A stretch of 64,000 bases of DNA, taken from an uncultured Clostridia bacterium (lineage in GTDB: Bacteria > Bacillota > Clostridia > Oscillospirales > Acutalibacteraceae). Below, one piece after another: positions 36,510-48,198 of this stretch. Where the stretch lies: assembly GCA_947623205.1 (NCBI GenBank), contig CANQGM010000002.1, forward strand, positions 62,001 through 126,000, written 5' to 3'. Below the pieces are notes generated by a model, which made no database searches, was not told the origin of the DNA, and saw only the letters and a list, made by a program, of their open reading frames with translations. A program made the translations under genes and the position numbers. Position 1 is the first letter of the stretch, and each line of letters starts with the position of its first letter.

Positions 36510-36588
36510 AACAGTCATTCCTTTCATACAATGTAATGATTATATCAGTTTTGGAAACATCTTGCAAGATATTTTAATGATTTTAATT

Positions 36589-38753
<2,165 letters not shown>

Positions 38754-38810
38754 TTTAATTCCCCACAAGAAAATAACAATAGCATTTTAAAATCCACATC
38801 TGTAAAATAA

Positions 38811-38839
38811 TTGACATTATCATTCTAAAATGTTATATT
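38811..38839 (+). promoter_or_regulatory. Sigma-A promoter of asd-dapA-dapB
   Basis: TTGACA (38811-38816), a 17-bp spacer and TATATT (38834-38839). The leader to the asd GTG is about 120 nt. Confidence 0.75.
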
Positions 38840-38850
38840 AAATTTATTAT

Positions 38851-38944
38851 AAGCAGTATGCAAATTCGGCTGAAAATGCGTTATTGTACAACACACTGTT
38901 TCTATAATATAATATTTAATTGAATAAGGCAACTGCTTTTTTAA
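38851..38944 (+). promoter_or_regulatory. Possible transcription attenuator in the asd leader
   Basis: AAGCAGT (38851-38857) pairs with ACTGCTT (38932-38938), which is followed by a T-run and TTAATTTTTA. The pairing encloses the whole leader and ends just before the SD. No lysine riboswitch or T-box signature was recognised. Confidence 0.35.
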
Positions 38945-38966
38945 TTTTTAGTCTGGAGGAATTTAA

Positions 38967-40052
38967 GTGAAAAGATATAAGGTCGGCATTATAGGCGCAA
39001 CGGGTATGGTAGGGCAGCGCTTTGCGCTTTTGCTTGAAAACCATCCGTGGTTTGAGGTAACTGCGCTTGCCGCAAGCGCAAGAAGCGCAGGCAAAAAATA
39101 CGGAGAAGTTGTTGAAGGCAGATGGCATATGAAAGCCGAGCTTCCTGAAAAATATAAAGAAATGGTTATTATTGATGCTGAAAATGTAGAAGAGGTTGCG
39201 TCAAAAGTTGATTTTTGCTTTTGCGCAGTAAATATGAAAAAGGACGATATCAAAGCCCTTGAGGAAAAATACGCAAAGGCCGAATGTCCGATCATATCTA
39301 ATAATTCCGCTCACCGTTTTACACCTGATGTTCCTATGGTAATTCCGGAAATCAACTTTGACCATATTAAAATAATTGAGGCGCAAAGAAAAAGACTCGG
39401 CACAAAAAGAGGATTTATTGCAGTAAAGTCAAACTGTTCTCTTCAAAGCTATGTTCCCGCTGTTCATCCGTTAAAAGAGCTCGGAGTTGACAAAGTTCTT
39501 GCCTGTACTTATCAGGCAATATCCGGCGCGGGAAAAACATTTAAAACATGGCCTGAAATGGCAGACAATATTATTCCTTATATTGGAGGAGAAGAAGAAA
39601 AATCCGAACAGGAGCCGCTGAAGATATGGGGAAAAATCAAAGACGGCGAAATTGTAAAAGCAGATGATATTTCTATTACTTCGCAATGTGTACGCGTTCC
39701 TATTTCAGACGGTCATACAGCCGCGGTATTTATGTCATTTAAAGATGGGGCAAAGAAGCCGACAGTTGATGAAATAATAGAAATATGGAACAGCTACAAG
39801 GGCAGACCGCAGGAGCTTGAACTTCCGAGCGCACCAAAGCAGTTTCTTCATTATTTTACCGAACCCGACCGTCCGCAGATCAATTCCGAAAGAAATCTTG
39901 AAAACGGTATGGCTGTTTCGGTGGGCAGATTAAGACCCGATACACAGTACGATTATAAGTTTATTTGTATGTCACACAATACGTTAAGGGGCGCAGCAGG
40001 CGGCGCGGTACTTCTTGCCGAACTGCTCTGTGCCGAAGGTTATATGGATTAA
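38967..40052 (+). CDS. asd: Aspartate-semialdehyde dehydrogenase (archaeal/eukaryotic-type subfamily)
   Basis: This 361-residue enzyme reduces aspartyl phosphate to aspartate semialdehyde. The nucleotide loop is GIIGATGMVGQRFALLL. The catalytic Cys is in KSNCSLQSYVPA, and the His region is SQCVRVPISDGHTAAVF. Length and the NNSAHRFTPDVPMVIPEINFDH segment match the TIGR00978 subfamily common in archaea and fungi rather than the usual bacterial form. Start is GTG, with GGAGG 7 bp upstream. It leads the lysine/DAP operon. Confidence 0.93.
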   Translation: MKRYKVGIIGATGMVGQRFALLLENHPWFEVTALAASARSAGKKYGEVVEGRWHMKAELPEKYKEMVIIDAENVEEVASKVDFCFCAVNMKKDDIKALEEKYAKAECPIISNNSAHRFTPDVPMVIPEINFDHIKIIEAQRKRLGTKRGFIAVKSNCSLQSYVPAVHPLKELGVDKVLACTYQAISGAGKTFKTWPEMADNIIPYIGGEEEKSEQEPLKIWGKIKDGEIVKADDISITSQCVRVPISDGHTAAVFMSFKDGAKKPTVDEIIEIWNSYKGRPQELELPSAPKQFLHYFTEPDRPQINSERNLENGMAVSVGRLRPDTQYDYKFICMSHNTLRGAAGGAVLLAELLCAEGYMD

Positions 40053-40067
40053 TTAAGGAGGATAATT

Positions 40068-40970
40068 ATGAAAAACCACATTTTTACAGGTTCTGGTGTA
40101 GCTCTTATAACTCCTATGAACTCTGACGGAAGTGTAAATTATGATGTTCTCGAGCAATTGCTTGAATTTCATGTTAAAAACGGAACTGATGCAATCATTG
40201 CCTGCGGAACAACCGGCGAGGCTGCAACTCTTTCGGAAAAAGAGCATTGCGAAGTACTCTCTTTCATATCAGAAAAAATAAACAAAAGGATTCCGGTTAT
40301 TGCCGGAACAGGCAGCAATGATACTTCAACAGCCGTTATGCTTTCAAAATCCGCTCAAAAAACAGGTGCGGACGCGCTTCTTTGCGTAACTCCTTACTAC
40401 AATAAAACTTCTCAGGCAGGTCTTGTTAAACATTTTAATGTAATTGCCGACGCAGTTGACATTCCTGTTGTTGTTTATAATGTTCCTTCAAGAACAGGAT
40501 GTAACATTAAGGCAAAAACTTATCAGGAGCTTTGCAAACATCCGAATATTGTTGCAACAAAAGAGGCAAGCGGAGATATTTCTCAGATTGCTCTGATACG
40601 CTCGCTTTGCGGAGACGATCTTGATATTTACTCGGGTAACGATGACCAGACCGTACCGTTTATGTCGCTTGGAGCTCTTGGCGTAATTTCGGTTTTTGCA
40701 AACATCTGTCCGGCTGAAATGCATAAAATTTGTCAGTTGTGTCTTGAAAATAACTTTGCTGAGGCGCAGAAGCTTCATTTTCACTATATTGAACTTATGA
40801 ACATTATGTTCAGCGACGTTAACCCTATTCCGGTAAAAACAGCAATGAATTTGTTTGGCGTAGATGCCGGCGAGTGCAGACTTCCGCTTGTGCCAATGAG
40901 TATGGCCGGTTACCACGATCTTAAAGATTGTCTTGCAAAGTATGACCTTTTAGGAAAATTTGCTAAATAA
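40068..40970 (+). CDS. dapA: 4-hydroxy-tetrahydrodipicolinate synthase
   Basis: This is a 300-residue aldolase-fold protein with TGSGVALITPMNSDGSVN, the CGTTGEAATLSEKEH motif, YYNKTSQAGLVKHF, the catalytic tyrosine in VVYNVPSRTGCNI and the Schiff-base lysine in IVATKEASGDISQI. It condenses aspartate semialdehyde with pyruvate. It follows asd by 15 bp. Confidence 0.97.
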   Translation: MKNHIFTGSGVALITPMNSDGSVNYDVLEQLLEFHVKNGTDAIIACGTTGEAATLSEKEHCEVLSFISEKINKRIPVIAGTGSNDTSTAVMLSKSAQKTGADALLCVTPYYNKTSQAGLVKHFNVIADAVDIPVVVYNVPSRTGCNIKAKTYQELCKHPNIVATKEASGDISQIALIRSLCGDDLDIYSGNDDQTVPFMSLGALGVISVFANICPAEMHKICQLCLENNFAEAQKLHFHYIELMNIMFSDVNPIPVKTAMNLFGVDAGECRLPLVPMSMAGYHDLKDCLAKYDLLGKFAK

Positions 40971-41063
40971 TTAACTATATATTTAAGTCAGTACGCAGCT
41001 ACCATAAAAATTTATTTTTTCAAAAGTATAACTGCTGACTATTTACACAAATAACAAAAATCC

Positions 41064-41105
41064 TAAGGAATGCCGTGCACATTGTAATTATGCGGCATTG
41101 CCTTA
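41064..41105 (+). other. Stable hairpin before dapB
   Basis: TAAGGAATGCCG (41064-41075) pairs with CGGCATT-G-CCTTA (41093-41105), one bulged base, ending five bases before the dapB SD. A longer-range pairing (AGTCAG near 40987 with CTGACT near 41035) precedes it. This may tune read-through or be a processing site. Confidence 0.5.
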
Positions 41106-41120
41106 AAAGGGGAATTTAAA

Positions 41121-41885
41121 ATGGTAAACATTGCACTTGTGGGTTGTAACGGAAAAATGGGTCATGCTGTTTCAGCGGCGGTTGCCAAACGTGATGACTG
41201 CAAAATTATGTTCGGCATTGACTTGTACGGCGAAAGCAGATTTGATTTTCCCGTATATGACAGCTTTAAAGCAGTAAGTGAAAAAGCGGATGTTATAATT
41301 GATTTTTCAAATCCCGATTCGCTTGATGACATTTTGAACTATGCGGCTGAATATTCCGTTCCGTGTGTGATATGCACTACCGGTTTCTCGAAAGAACAAG
41401 TTGATAAAATCAAGTTGGCATCTGAAAAGATAGCTGTGTTTTATTCCGGCAATATGTCTTTAGGAATAAATCTGCTTATTGAGCTTACCAAAAAAGCGGC
41501 AAAGGTTCTTGGAAATGAATTTGACATAGAAATTATTGAAAAGCATCATAATCAAAAGGTTGACGCTCCAAGCGGAACAGCTCTTATGATTGCCGAGAGC
41601 ATATCGGAAACACTTGAAGAAGAACCGCAGTTTATTTATGACAGACACTCTTACCGAAAAAAGCGTGCCAAAAATGAAATAGGTATTCATTCTGTACGCG
41701 GCGGCACAATAGTGGGCGAACATGATGTGATTTTTGCAGGGCACGATGAGGTCGTAACGATTTCGCATCAGGCACAGTCAAAAGAGGTTTTTGCCGTAGG
41801 CTCGGTTAATGCGGCAGTTTTCCTGTCATCACAAAATCCGGGAATGTACAATATGAGCAACCTGCTTTCGGAAAAACTGAGTTAA
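41121..41885 (+). CDS. dapB: 4-hydroxy-tetrahydrodipicolinate reductase
   Basis: The 254-residue product has the dinucleotide loop VGCNGKMGHAVSAAV, VICTTGFSKEQ, SGNMSLGINLL and the catalytic EKHHNQKVDAPSGTALMIAE motif, then SVRGGTIVGEHDVIFAG. It reduces the DapA product to tetrahydrodipicolinate. It is separated from dapA by 150 bp of structured spacer. Confidence 0.97.
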   Translation: MVNIALVGCNGKMGHAVSAAVAKRDDCKIMFGIDLYGESRFDFPVYDSFKAVSEKADVIIDFSNPDSLDDILNYAAEYSVPCVICTTGFSKEQVDKIKLASEKIAVFYSGNMSLGINLLIELTKKAAKVLGNEFDIEIIEKHHNQKVDAPSGTALMIAESISETLEEEPQFIYDRHSYRKKRAKNEIGIHSVRGGTIVGEHDVIFAGHDEVVTISHQAQSKEVFAVGSVNAAVFLSSQNPGMYNMSNLLSEKLS

Positions 41886-41921
41886 ACAATAATCGTATAT
41901 ATTTTTAATATTAAGCTATAT

Positions 41922-41959
41922 AAAAAACACGGGCAGAAAATATCTGTCCGTGTTTTTTT
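41922..41959. terminator. Bidirectional terminator between dapB and ridA
   Basis: ACACGGGCAGA (41927-41937) pairs with TCTGTCCGTGT (41943-41953), with one G-U pair, flanked by A-run and T-run. Confidence 0.88.
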
Positions 41960-41978
41960 GTAGGTGTTATTTAATAGT

Positions 41979-42350
41979 TTATACCTCTGCAATAACCTCA
42001 ACCTCAACAAGAACATCTTTAGGAAGCTGTTTAACAGCCACGCAGGATCTTGCGGGTTTTTCCGTAAAGTATTTGCCATATACGGCGTTAAATGCGGCAA
42101 AATCGTTCATATCTTTAAGAAAGCAAACAGTTTTGACTGCTTTTTCAATAGAACTTCCCGCAGCATTAAGAACATTTTTTAAATTGGTACAAACCTGCTC
42201 CGTCTGTTCCTCAATTGTAGATGCTTCAACATTTCCGGTTTTGGGGTCAATCGCAATTTGACCTGATGTAAAAACAAGTCCGTTTATAACTACCGCCTGC
42301 GAATAAGGACCGATTGCGTCCGGTGCGTTTTTAGTGTAAATTTTGTTCAT
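41979..42350 (-). CDS. ridA: RidA family enamine/imine deaminase
   Basis: This 123-residue protein has the family pattern PDAIGPYSQAVVINGLVFTSGQI, TVCFLKDMNDFAAFNAVYGKYF and the substrate-binding Arg in PARSCVAVKQLPKD. RidA hydrolyses reactive 2-aminoacrylate and related enamines released by PLP dehydratases. It sits directly downstream of ilvA, which generates such intermediates, so the pairing makes metabolic sense. A near-perfect SD (TAGGAGGT) precedes the ATG. Confidence 0.95.
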   Translation of the reverse strand: MNKIYTKNAPDAIGPYSQAVVINGLVFTSGQIAIDPKTGNVEASTIEEQTEQVCTNLKNVLNAAGSSIEKAVKTVCFLKDMNDFAAFNAVYGKYFTEKPARSCVAVKQLPKDVLVEVEVIAEV

Positions 42351-42371
42351 TTTGTTACCTCCTATATTTAA

Positions 42372-43565
42372 TTAAACCAGTTTAAAACCTGCCTGAATAA
42401 GCGCGTCTGAAATCTCTTTTACATGATCAAAGTTTCTTGTTTCAAGAACGATTCTCAAATAACAGCCGTTTACGTCTGTGCCTTCGCTTGCTCTTTCATG
42501 GTGAATTGAAATTACATTGCCGCCCTTTTCTGCAATTATTTCCGATACTACTTTAAGCTGACCGGGCTTATCCTGCAATTCAATACATAATGTCTGCTGT
42601 CTTCCTGACATTAGCAAACCTCTTTTAATTACCCTTGAAAGTATTGTAACATCAATATTTCCGCCGGAAACTATACAAACGATTTTTTTGCCTTTAACAG
42701 GAAGTTTATTAAACATTACTGCGGCAAGCGGCGCGGCTCCCGCGCCTTCTGCAATCATTTTTTGAGTTTCAATAAGTTTTAAGATCGCGTAAGAAATTTC
42801 ATCATCACTGACAGTAACAATATCGTCAACATATTGCTGTACAAGCTTATATGTAAGCTGCCCGGGCTCTTTTACCTGAATACCATCTGCAATTGTTGAA
42901 ACTCGGTCAAGACAAACAGGCTTGCCCTCCTTAATTGACTTAAACATAGAGGGAGCGCCCTCGGCCTGAACACCGTAAACTTTTATGTTTGGATTAAGGC
43001 TCTTGATTGCACAGGCAACGCCGGAAATAAGTCCTCCGCCGCCTATTGAGGCAACAACAGCGTCAACATCTGGCATATCGTTCATAATTTCAAGACCGAT
43101 TGTACCCTGTCCGGCAATTACATTTTCATCGTCAAACGGATGAATAAAAGTGTAATTTTTTTCTTCGCGCAGTCTTTGCGACTTTTTGTATGCGTCATCA
43201 TATACACCTGAGACCATACAAACATCAGCGCCATAATTTTTTGTAGCCTCAACCTTTGAAATAGGCGCGCCGTCAGGAAGGCATATCAAAGACTTAATGC
43301 CGTATTTTGTTGCCGCAAGCGCAACACCCTGAGCATGGTTGCCCGCCGAGCAGGCAATAACGCCGCGCTGTTTTTCTTCATCAGTAAGCTGAGATATTTT
43401 GTAACCTGCACCTCTTACCTTAAATGAACCCGTAATCTGCAAATTTTCGGGTTTTAGATAAACATCACAGTCATCTGTTATGGCGGACGCCTTAACAAGA
43501 TTTGTCGGTCGTATAACGTCTTTCAAAACATAAGAAGCGTGATATATTTTGTCTAAAGTAAGCAT
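42372..43565 (-). CDS. ilvA: Threonine ammonia-lyase with C-terminal ACT domain
   Basis: This protein of about 397 residues is a fold-type II PLP enzyme. The PLP lysine is in ITGSFKVRGAGYKI, the glycine loop in VASIGGGGLISGVA, and SGGNIDV lies near the end of the catalytic domain. The C-terminal 75 residues form an ACT domain (IELQDKPGQLKVVSEIIAEKGGNVISIHHER). It deaminates threonine to 2-oxobutanoate. The start at 43565 is supported by GAAGGAAG just upstream. It is co-oriented with ridA, 21 bp away. Confidence 0.93.
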   Translation of the reverse strand: MLTLDKIYHASYVLKDVIRPTNLVKASAITDDCDVYLKPENLQITGSFKVRGAGYKISQLTDEEKQRGVIACSAGNHAQGVALAATKYGIKSLICLPDGAPISKVEATKNYGADVCMVSGVYDDAYKKSQRLREEKNYTFIHPFDDENVIAGQGTIGLEIMNDMPDVDAVVASIGGGGLISGVACAIKSLNPNIKVYGVQAEGAPSMFKSIKEGKPVCLDRVSTIADGIQVKEPGQLTYKLVQQYVDDIVTVSDDEISYAILKLIETQKMIAEGAGAAPLAAVMFNKLPVKGKKIVCIVSGGNIDVTILSRVIKRGLLMSGRQQTLCIELQDKPGQLKVVSEIIAEKGGNVISIHHERASEGTDVNGCYLRIVLETRNFDHVKEISDALIQAGFKLV

Positions 43566-43724
43566 TATATTCTTCCTTCTTTTTAATTTATGCACATATA
43601 ATTGTAAAATAGAAATGCAATAAAATCAATATTTTTTTAAAATTTAATTATAATACTTGAAGTAAAAAGCTTTTTATGATGTAAAAATATAATTTTTAAA
43701 ATACTTTTATAAATTGGAAATTTA

Positions 43725-43733
43725 TGTTATACT
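43725..43733 (+). promoter_or_regulatory. Candidate extended -10 promoter for ymfF
   Basis: TGT followed by TATACT (43728-43733) forms an extended -10 about 32 bp before the chosen ymfF start. The -35 is weak. Confidence 0.4.
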
Positions 43734-43764
43734 ATATATTGAAAATAAAATCGGAGTTGATATA

Positions 43765-45030
43765 ATGGATTCCATTAAAAGAAAGGAAATTGCAAACGGA
43801 GTTTTCTTCAACAGCATAAAGGACAGCCGTTTTAAAACAATGAGAATAAGCGCAAATGCACTGGTCCCGTTGTCAGCTGACGCTGCGTCCTCAAACGCTT
43901 TGCTGTTCGGAGTGCTCTCACGTTCCTGTAAGGCATATCCTGATTTTACTATTTTGAGTAAAAAACTAAGTTCACTTTACGGCGCAGACTTAACGGTTTC
44001 GGTGCGCAAGGCAGGCGACTGTCAGGCGCTTACTATAACAGCCTCCGGTCTTGATGACAGATATGCGTTTGAGGGAGAAAGCGTTGCCCGCGAGCTTTCA
44101 CTTTTGCTTTGCAGTGTTATTTTTGAGCCAAATGTGACCGATGGCGCTTTTGATGAGGGCGAGGTTGAACAGGAGCGCAGACAATTGCTTGATGTAATTG
44201 ACTCTGAGTTTAATGATAAACGTATTTATGCAAACGACCGGCTTATAAAAAATATGTGCGCAAATGAAGTTTTTGGATTAAATCGTTACGGTACTGCCGA
44301 AAAAATAAAGGAGGCGACAGTTCAGTCGCTATACTCAGTATGGCAGAATCTTTTAAAAAATGCAAAATTTGAAATTATGTTTATAGGAGACAGTGCTTCT
44401 GAAAAAGCTGAAGAGGTATTTAAAAATGCCTTTTCAAAAGTTCAGCGCGAGCCTTATAAGCTTTCAACTCAGGTCGTGCGCAGTGCCGAAACCGTTAAAC
44501 ATATTTCAGAGGAAATGGAACTTTCTCAGTCAAAATTGGTTATGGGATTCAGAACAGACATTGCCGTTCCCGACAAAGAGGTGAACGCGGCACGTCTTAT
44601 GTGCGCAATTCTGGGAGGTACTGCAAATTCAAAGCTGTTTTGCAATGTGCGCGAAAAACAGAGTCTCTGTTATTACTGTGCTGCCCGCTATGATAAGCTT
44701 AAAGGTATAATGACGATTGACAGCGGCGTTGAGGGAAATAATATAAATAAGGCTGAAAAGGCAATACTTAAAGAAGTTGAAGATATGAAAAACGGAAAAA
44801 TAACCGATTTTGAAATGGATTCAACAAAGCTTGCGGTTGTGAACTCATTTCGCGCAACAAATGACACTGTCAGCGGAATAGAGTCATGGTACGCGAATCA
44901 GTTGTTTGAGGGTGATTTTAAGTCTATTGAGCAGGTTTCCGCCGAAATTAATGAAGTAACAAAAGAACAAATCATCAAGGCGGCTCAAAGGCTTACTCTT
45001 GATACGGTGTATGTATTAAAAAATAAGTAA
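43765..45030 (+). CDS. ymfF: M16-family peptidase-like protein YmfF
   Basis: This product of about 421 residues has the two-half M16 (insulinase-like) architecture but no HxxEH zinc motif; the corresponding N-terminal region reads SSNALLFGVLSRS. That loss is typical of YmfF, the inactive partner of YmfH. The ATG at 43765 was chosen over an upstream start because GGAG lies at 43753-43756 and a -10 overlaps the longer version. The homologous pair in Bacillus has been linked to EF-P modification; the mechanism is unclear. Confidence 0.87.
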   Translation: MDSIKRKEIANGVFFNSIKDSRFKTMRISANALVPLSADAASSNALLFGVLSRSCKAYPDFTILSKKLSSLYGADLTVSVRKAGDCQALTITASGLDDRYAFEGESVARELSLLLCSVIFEPNVTDGAFDEGEVEQERRQLLDVIDSEFNDKRIYANDRLIKNMCANEVFGLNRYGTAEKIKEATVQSLYSVWQNLLKNAKFEIMFIGDSASEKAEEVFKNAFSKVQREPYKLSTQVVRSAETVKHISEEMELSQSKLVMGFRTDIAVPDKEVNAARLMCAILGGTANSKLFCNVREKQSLCYYCAARYDKLKGIMTIDSGVEGNNINKAEKAILKEVEDMKNGKITDFEMDSTKLAVVNSFRATNDTVSGIESWYANQLFEGDFKSIEQVSAEINEVTKEQIIKAAQRLTLDTVYVLKNK

Positions 45031-45043
45031 GAGGTACGTTTAA

Positions 45044-46324
45044 ATGAATATTACTGAAATTAAATCAAAGCGTGCTGGAGACAGCTATTATAAAATAAAT
45101 CATCCGTCGGGACTTACTGTTTATGTATATCCAAAAGAAGGCTACAATTCCGCATATGCAATATTCGGAACACGTTACGGCAGTATTAACACCTGTTTTT
45201 CCGTTGATAATGGAGAAACAATAACCGTTCCCGACGGTATTGCCCACTATCTTGAACACAAGCTGTTTGAAAGTGAGGACGGCGACGCTTTTGTGCGTTA
45301 TGCAAAAACTGGTGCAAACGCAAATGCATATACAAGTTTTGAAAAAACCTGCTATCTTTTTTCATGTACCGATAAATTTGATGAAAGTCTTGAAATACTG
45401 CTTGATTTTGTTCAGGACCCGTATTTTACCGCACAGACCGTTGCAAAGGAACAGGGGATTATAGGGCAGGAAATTAAAATGTACGACGATTCTCCCGACT
45501 GGAGAGTAATGTTTAATATGCTTGAAGCAATGTACAAAAACCACCCTGTAAGAATTGACATTGCGGGAACTGTTGAAAGCATTGCACAAATTACTGCCGA
45601 AAAACTGTATGATATATACAATGTTTTTTATAATTTAAATAATATGGTGCTTTGTGTTTCGGGCAATGTTACGGTAGAACAGGTGCTTAAAACGGCAGAT
45701 AAAATGCTGAAACCGTCTGAAAAACACAAAATTCATAACTATTTTGAAGATGAACCTTATGAAATTTGTGAACCGTATGTTGAACAGAGCTTTCCTGTTT
45801 CAATGCCTATTTTTAATTTTGGATTTAAAGAAAAGGCAGACAGTCTGCTTGATGAAAAGCAGACGGCGCAGACAGAAATTCTGCTTTCAATGATTGCGTC
45901 GCAGACAAGCACTTTGTATCGCAACCTTATGGACGCTAACCTGATTAACAGTTCTTTTTCTTATGAGCTTTTTGAGGGACCCGGATACTGTTCAGTGATT
46001 TTCGGGGGAGAATCCCGCGCGCCAAAACAGGCTGCCGAAATGATTAAACAATATATTTCAAAAATTAAAAAAGAGGGTCTTGATAAAAATGATTTTGAAA
46101 CTGCAAAAAAAGCTGTTTACGGAGACATTGTTTCATCGCTTAATTCCGTAGATTCAATTGCTAATACAATTGCCGATTATCATTTTAACGGAAATGAGTT
46201 ATTTTCATATATTGACGCAATAGCGGAAACAACATTTGACGATGTCTGTAAAAGGCTTAATGAAATGCTTGATGTAAATAACTGTACACTGTCTGTTGTC
46301 AAGCAGCTTGAAAATGAGGAGTAA
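45044..46324 (+). CDS. ymfH: M16-family zinc peptidase YmfH
   Basis: This 426-residue M16 protein has an intact inverted zinc motif HYLEH (68-72) in the context GIAHYLEHKLFE, followed by GANANAYTSFEKTCYLFSC. Downstream glutamate-containing helices (EQGIIGQEIKMYDD) and a C-terminal non-catalytic half complete the fold. It follows ymfF by 13 bp, and the two probably form a heterodimer like other bacterial M16B pairs. lgt begins 3 bp later. Confidence 0.91.
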   Translation: MNITEIKSKRAGDSYYKINHPSGLTVYVYPKEGYNSAYAIFGTRYGSINTCFSVDNGETITVPDGIAHYLEHKLFESEDGDAFVRYAKTGANANAYTSFEKTCYLFSCTDKFDESLEILLDFVQDPYFTAQTVAKEQGIIGQEIKMYDDSPDWRVMFNMLEAMYKNHPVRIDIAGTVESIAQITAEKLYDIYNVFYNLNNMVLCVSGNVTVEQVLKTADKMLKPSEKHKIHNYFEDEPYEICEPYVEQSFPVSMPIFNFGFKEKADSLLDEKQTAQTEILLSMIASQTSTLYRNLMDANLINSSFSYELFEGPGYCSVIFGGESRAPKQAAEMIKQYISKIKKEGLDKNDFETAKKAVYGDIVSSLNSVDSIANTIADYHFNGNELFSYIDAIAETTFDDVCKRLNEMLDVNNCTLSVVKQLENEE

Positions 46325-46327
46325 GCA

Positions 46328-47209
46328 ATGAATTATCATGTTGAATTTCCCGGTTTCGGGTGGGAATTTTTAATAAGTCCGGTTGCTTTTTCAATAGGAG
46401 GCTATTCAGTTTACTGGTACGGAATTATAATTGCCGCGGGGTTACTGCTTGCGGTTTTATATGCGTACAAAAGCGCACCACGTTATAAGGTAAACGGGAA
46501 CAAGCTTATTAATTGTGTGCTTGTAGGAATTGTTACGGGGATAATCGGTGCCAGACTGTATTATTGCTTTTTTCAGTGGGATTATTACAGCAAAAATCCC
46601 ATTGAGATCCTCTACATAAACAACGGCGGACTTGCGATTTACGGCGGAATAATAGGCTCCTTAACAGGTGGACTGGTAGTAGCCAAAATTCAGAAAATGG
46701 AAATAATGCCAGCTCTTGACATAGGTATGATAGGTTTTTTGCTCGGACAGGGAATAGGCCGATGGGGTAATTTTGCCAACCAGGAGGCTTACGGCACGCC
46801 TACAAATTTGCCTTGGAGAATGCTCAGCGAGGGCACAAACGGAGTAGCCGTTCATCCGTGCTTTTTGTATGAGTCTCTATGGTGTCTGCTCGGTTTTGTA
46901 CTGCTGCATTTTTACGGAAAATATAAACAGAAATATTCGGGACAAATATTTTTTATGTATCTTGTATGGTACGGCTTTGAAAGAATGATAGTTGAAGGGC
47001 TGAGGACAGACAGCCTTTATCTTCCGTTTCAGATTTTCGGCTTCGACATAAGAGTATCGCAGGTGCTTTCGTTAGTTATTTTTATTACTGGTATTATATT
47101 TTTAATTTTAAACAGAAAAAAGGAGGATGTTTTCTATGCAGATTATAGAAGGCAAAAAGGTATCGGCTCAGGTAAAGGAACAGGTAAAAATACAGACTCA
47201 GCAGATTAA
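46328..47209 (+). CDS. lgt: Prolipoprotein diacylglyceryl transferase
   Basis: This 293-residue membrane enzyme attaches diacylglycerol to the lipobox cysteine. It has about seven helices with [33 protein letters not shown], the signature [16 protein letters not shown], and [10 protein letters not shown]. The last 25 residues (after [16 protein letters not shown]) are encoded in a 74-bp out-of-frame overlap with folD, and they look unconserved. Confidence 0.94.
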   Translation: MNYHVEFPGFGWEFLISPVAFSIGGYSVYWYGIIIAAGLLLAVLYAYKSAPRYKVNGNKLINCVLVGIVTGIIGARLYYCFFQWDYYSKNPIEILYINNGGLAIYGGIIGSLTGGLVVAKIQKMEIMPALDIGMIGFLLGQGIGRWGNFANQEAYGTPTNLPWRMLSEGTNGVAVHPCFLYESLWCLLGFVLLHFYGKYKQKYSGQIFFMYLVWYGFERMIVEGLRTDSLYLPFQIFGFDIRVSQVLSLVIFITGIIFLILNRKKEDVFYADYRRQKGIGSGKGTGKNTDSAD

Positions 47210-47990
47210 AGACGAACACGGCATTACTCCGGGACTGGCGGTCGTAATTGTAGGAGACGACCCTGCGTCTCGCGTTTATGTCAATAATAAGAAAAAGGCC
47301 TGCGAGTTTGTGGGATTTAAGTCAGAGGAGTATGCGCTTCCTGCAAAAACTACTCAGGAAGAACTCTTGAGCCTTGTAAAAACACTTAATAAAAAAGAGG
47401 ATATTAACGGTATTCTTGTTCAGTTGCCTTTGCCCAAACACCTTGATGACAAGGCGGTAATAGAGGCAATAAGTCCTCTTAAAGACGTTGACGCATTTCA
47501 CGCTGTAAACGTAGGAAAAATTATGCTCGGTGAATATGATTTTCTGCCTTGTACCCCTGCAGGTGTAATGGAAATGCTTCATTATTATGACATTGATGTG
47601 AGCGGTAAAAACTGTGTTGTAATAGGAAGAAGCAACATTGTAGGCAAACCGATGGCAATGCTGCTGCTTCACGAAAACGGAACTGTTACGATTTGCCATA
47701 GTAAAACAAAAAATCTTAGTCAAATTTGTGCCCGGGCCGATATTCTTGTTGCAGCCGTCGGAAAAACAAAGTTTATTACTGCTGAAATGGTAAAAGACGG
47801 AGCTGTTGTTATTGACGTAGGAATGGACAGAGATGAATACGGCAAACTATGCGGCGATGTTGATTTTGAAAATGTTAAAAATAAATGTTCCTATATAACT
47901 CCCGTGCCGGGCGGCGTAGGGCCAATGACAATAGCCACGCTTATGAAAAATACTCTTAAAGCGGCAAAAATACAGAATAATATTATATAA
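47136..47990 (+). CDS. folD: Bifunctional methylene-THF dehydrogenase / methenyl-THF cyclohydrolase
   Basis: The 284-residue FolD has [19 protein letters not shown] with the catalytic Lys, [12 protein letters not shown], the NADP loop [16 protein letters not shown] and [15 protein letters not shown]. It interconverts one-carbon folates. The ATG at 47136 is 9 bp after a strong AGGAGG (47121-47126) lying inside lgt; an ATG at 47127 abuts the SD and is unlikely. Initiation inside lgt implies coupling of the two. Confidence 0.95.
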   Translation: MQIIEGKKVSAQVKEQVKIQTQQIKDEHGITPGLAVVIVGDDPASRVYVNNKKKACEFVGFKSEEYALPAKTTQEELLSLVKTLNKKEDINGILVQLPLPKHLDDKAVIEAISPLKDVDAFHAVNVGKIMLGEYDFLPCTPAGVMEMLHYYDIDVSGKNCVVIGRSNIVGKPMAMLLLHENGTVTICHSKTKNLSQICARADILVAAVGKTKFITAEMVKDGAVVIDVGMDRDEYGKLCGDVDFENVKNKCSYITPVPGGVGPMTIATLMKNTLKAAKIQNNII

Positions 47991-48008
47991 AAATACATAA
48001 TAATAATT

Positions 48009-48062
48009 AAGAACTATATTTTTTTGCAGAATAATACTGCATTAAAATATAGTTCTTTTTTT
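48009..48062 (+). terminator. Rho-independent terminator after folD
   Basis: AAGAACTATATTTT (48009-48022) pairs perfectly with AAAATATAGTTCTT (48044-48057), followed by T-run; an inner TGCAG/CTGCA hairpin caps it. Confidence 0.88.
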
Positions 48063-48198
48063 ATTTATATAATTTTGTTTGTTATAACTTGCATTAAAAA
48101 CGGCATAATAAATAATTAATTGACCATAATTTTCCAAAATTAATAATTATTTAATATGATGAATATATTAAATAAAAAATATATAGGGAGGTGCGATT

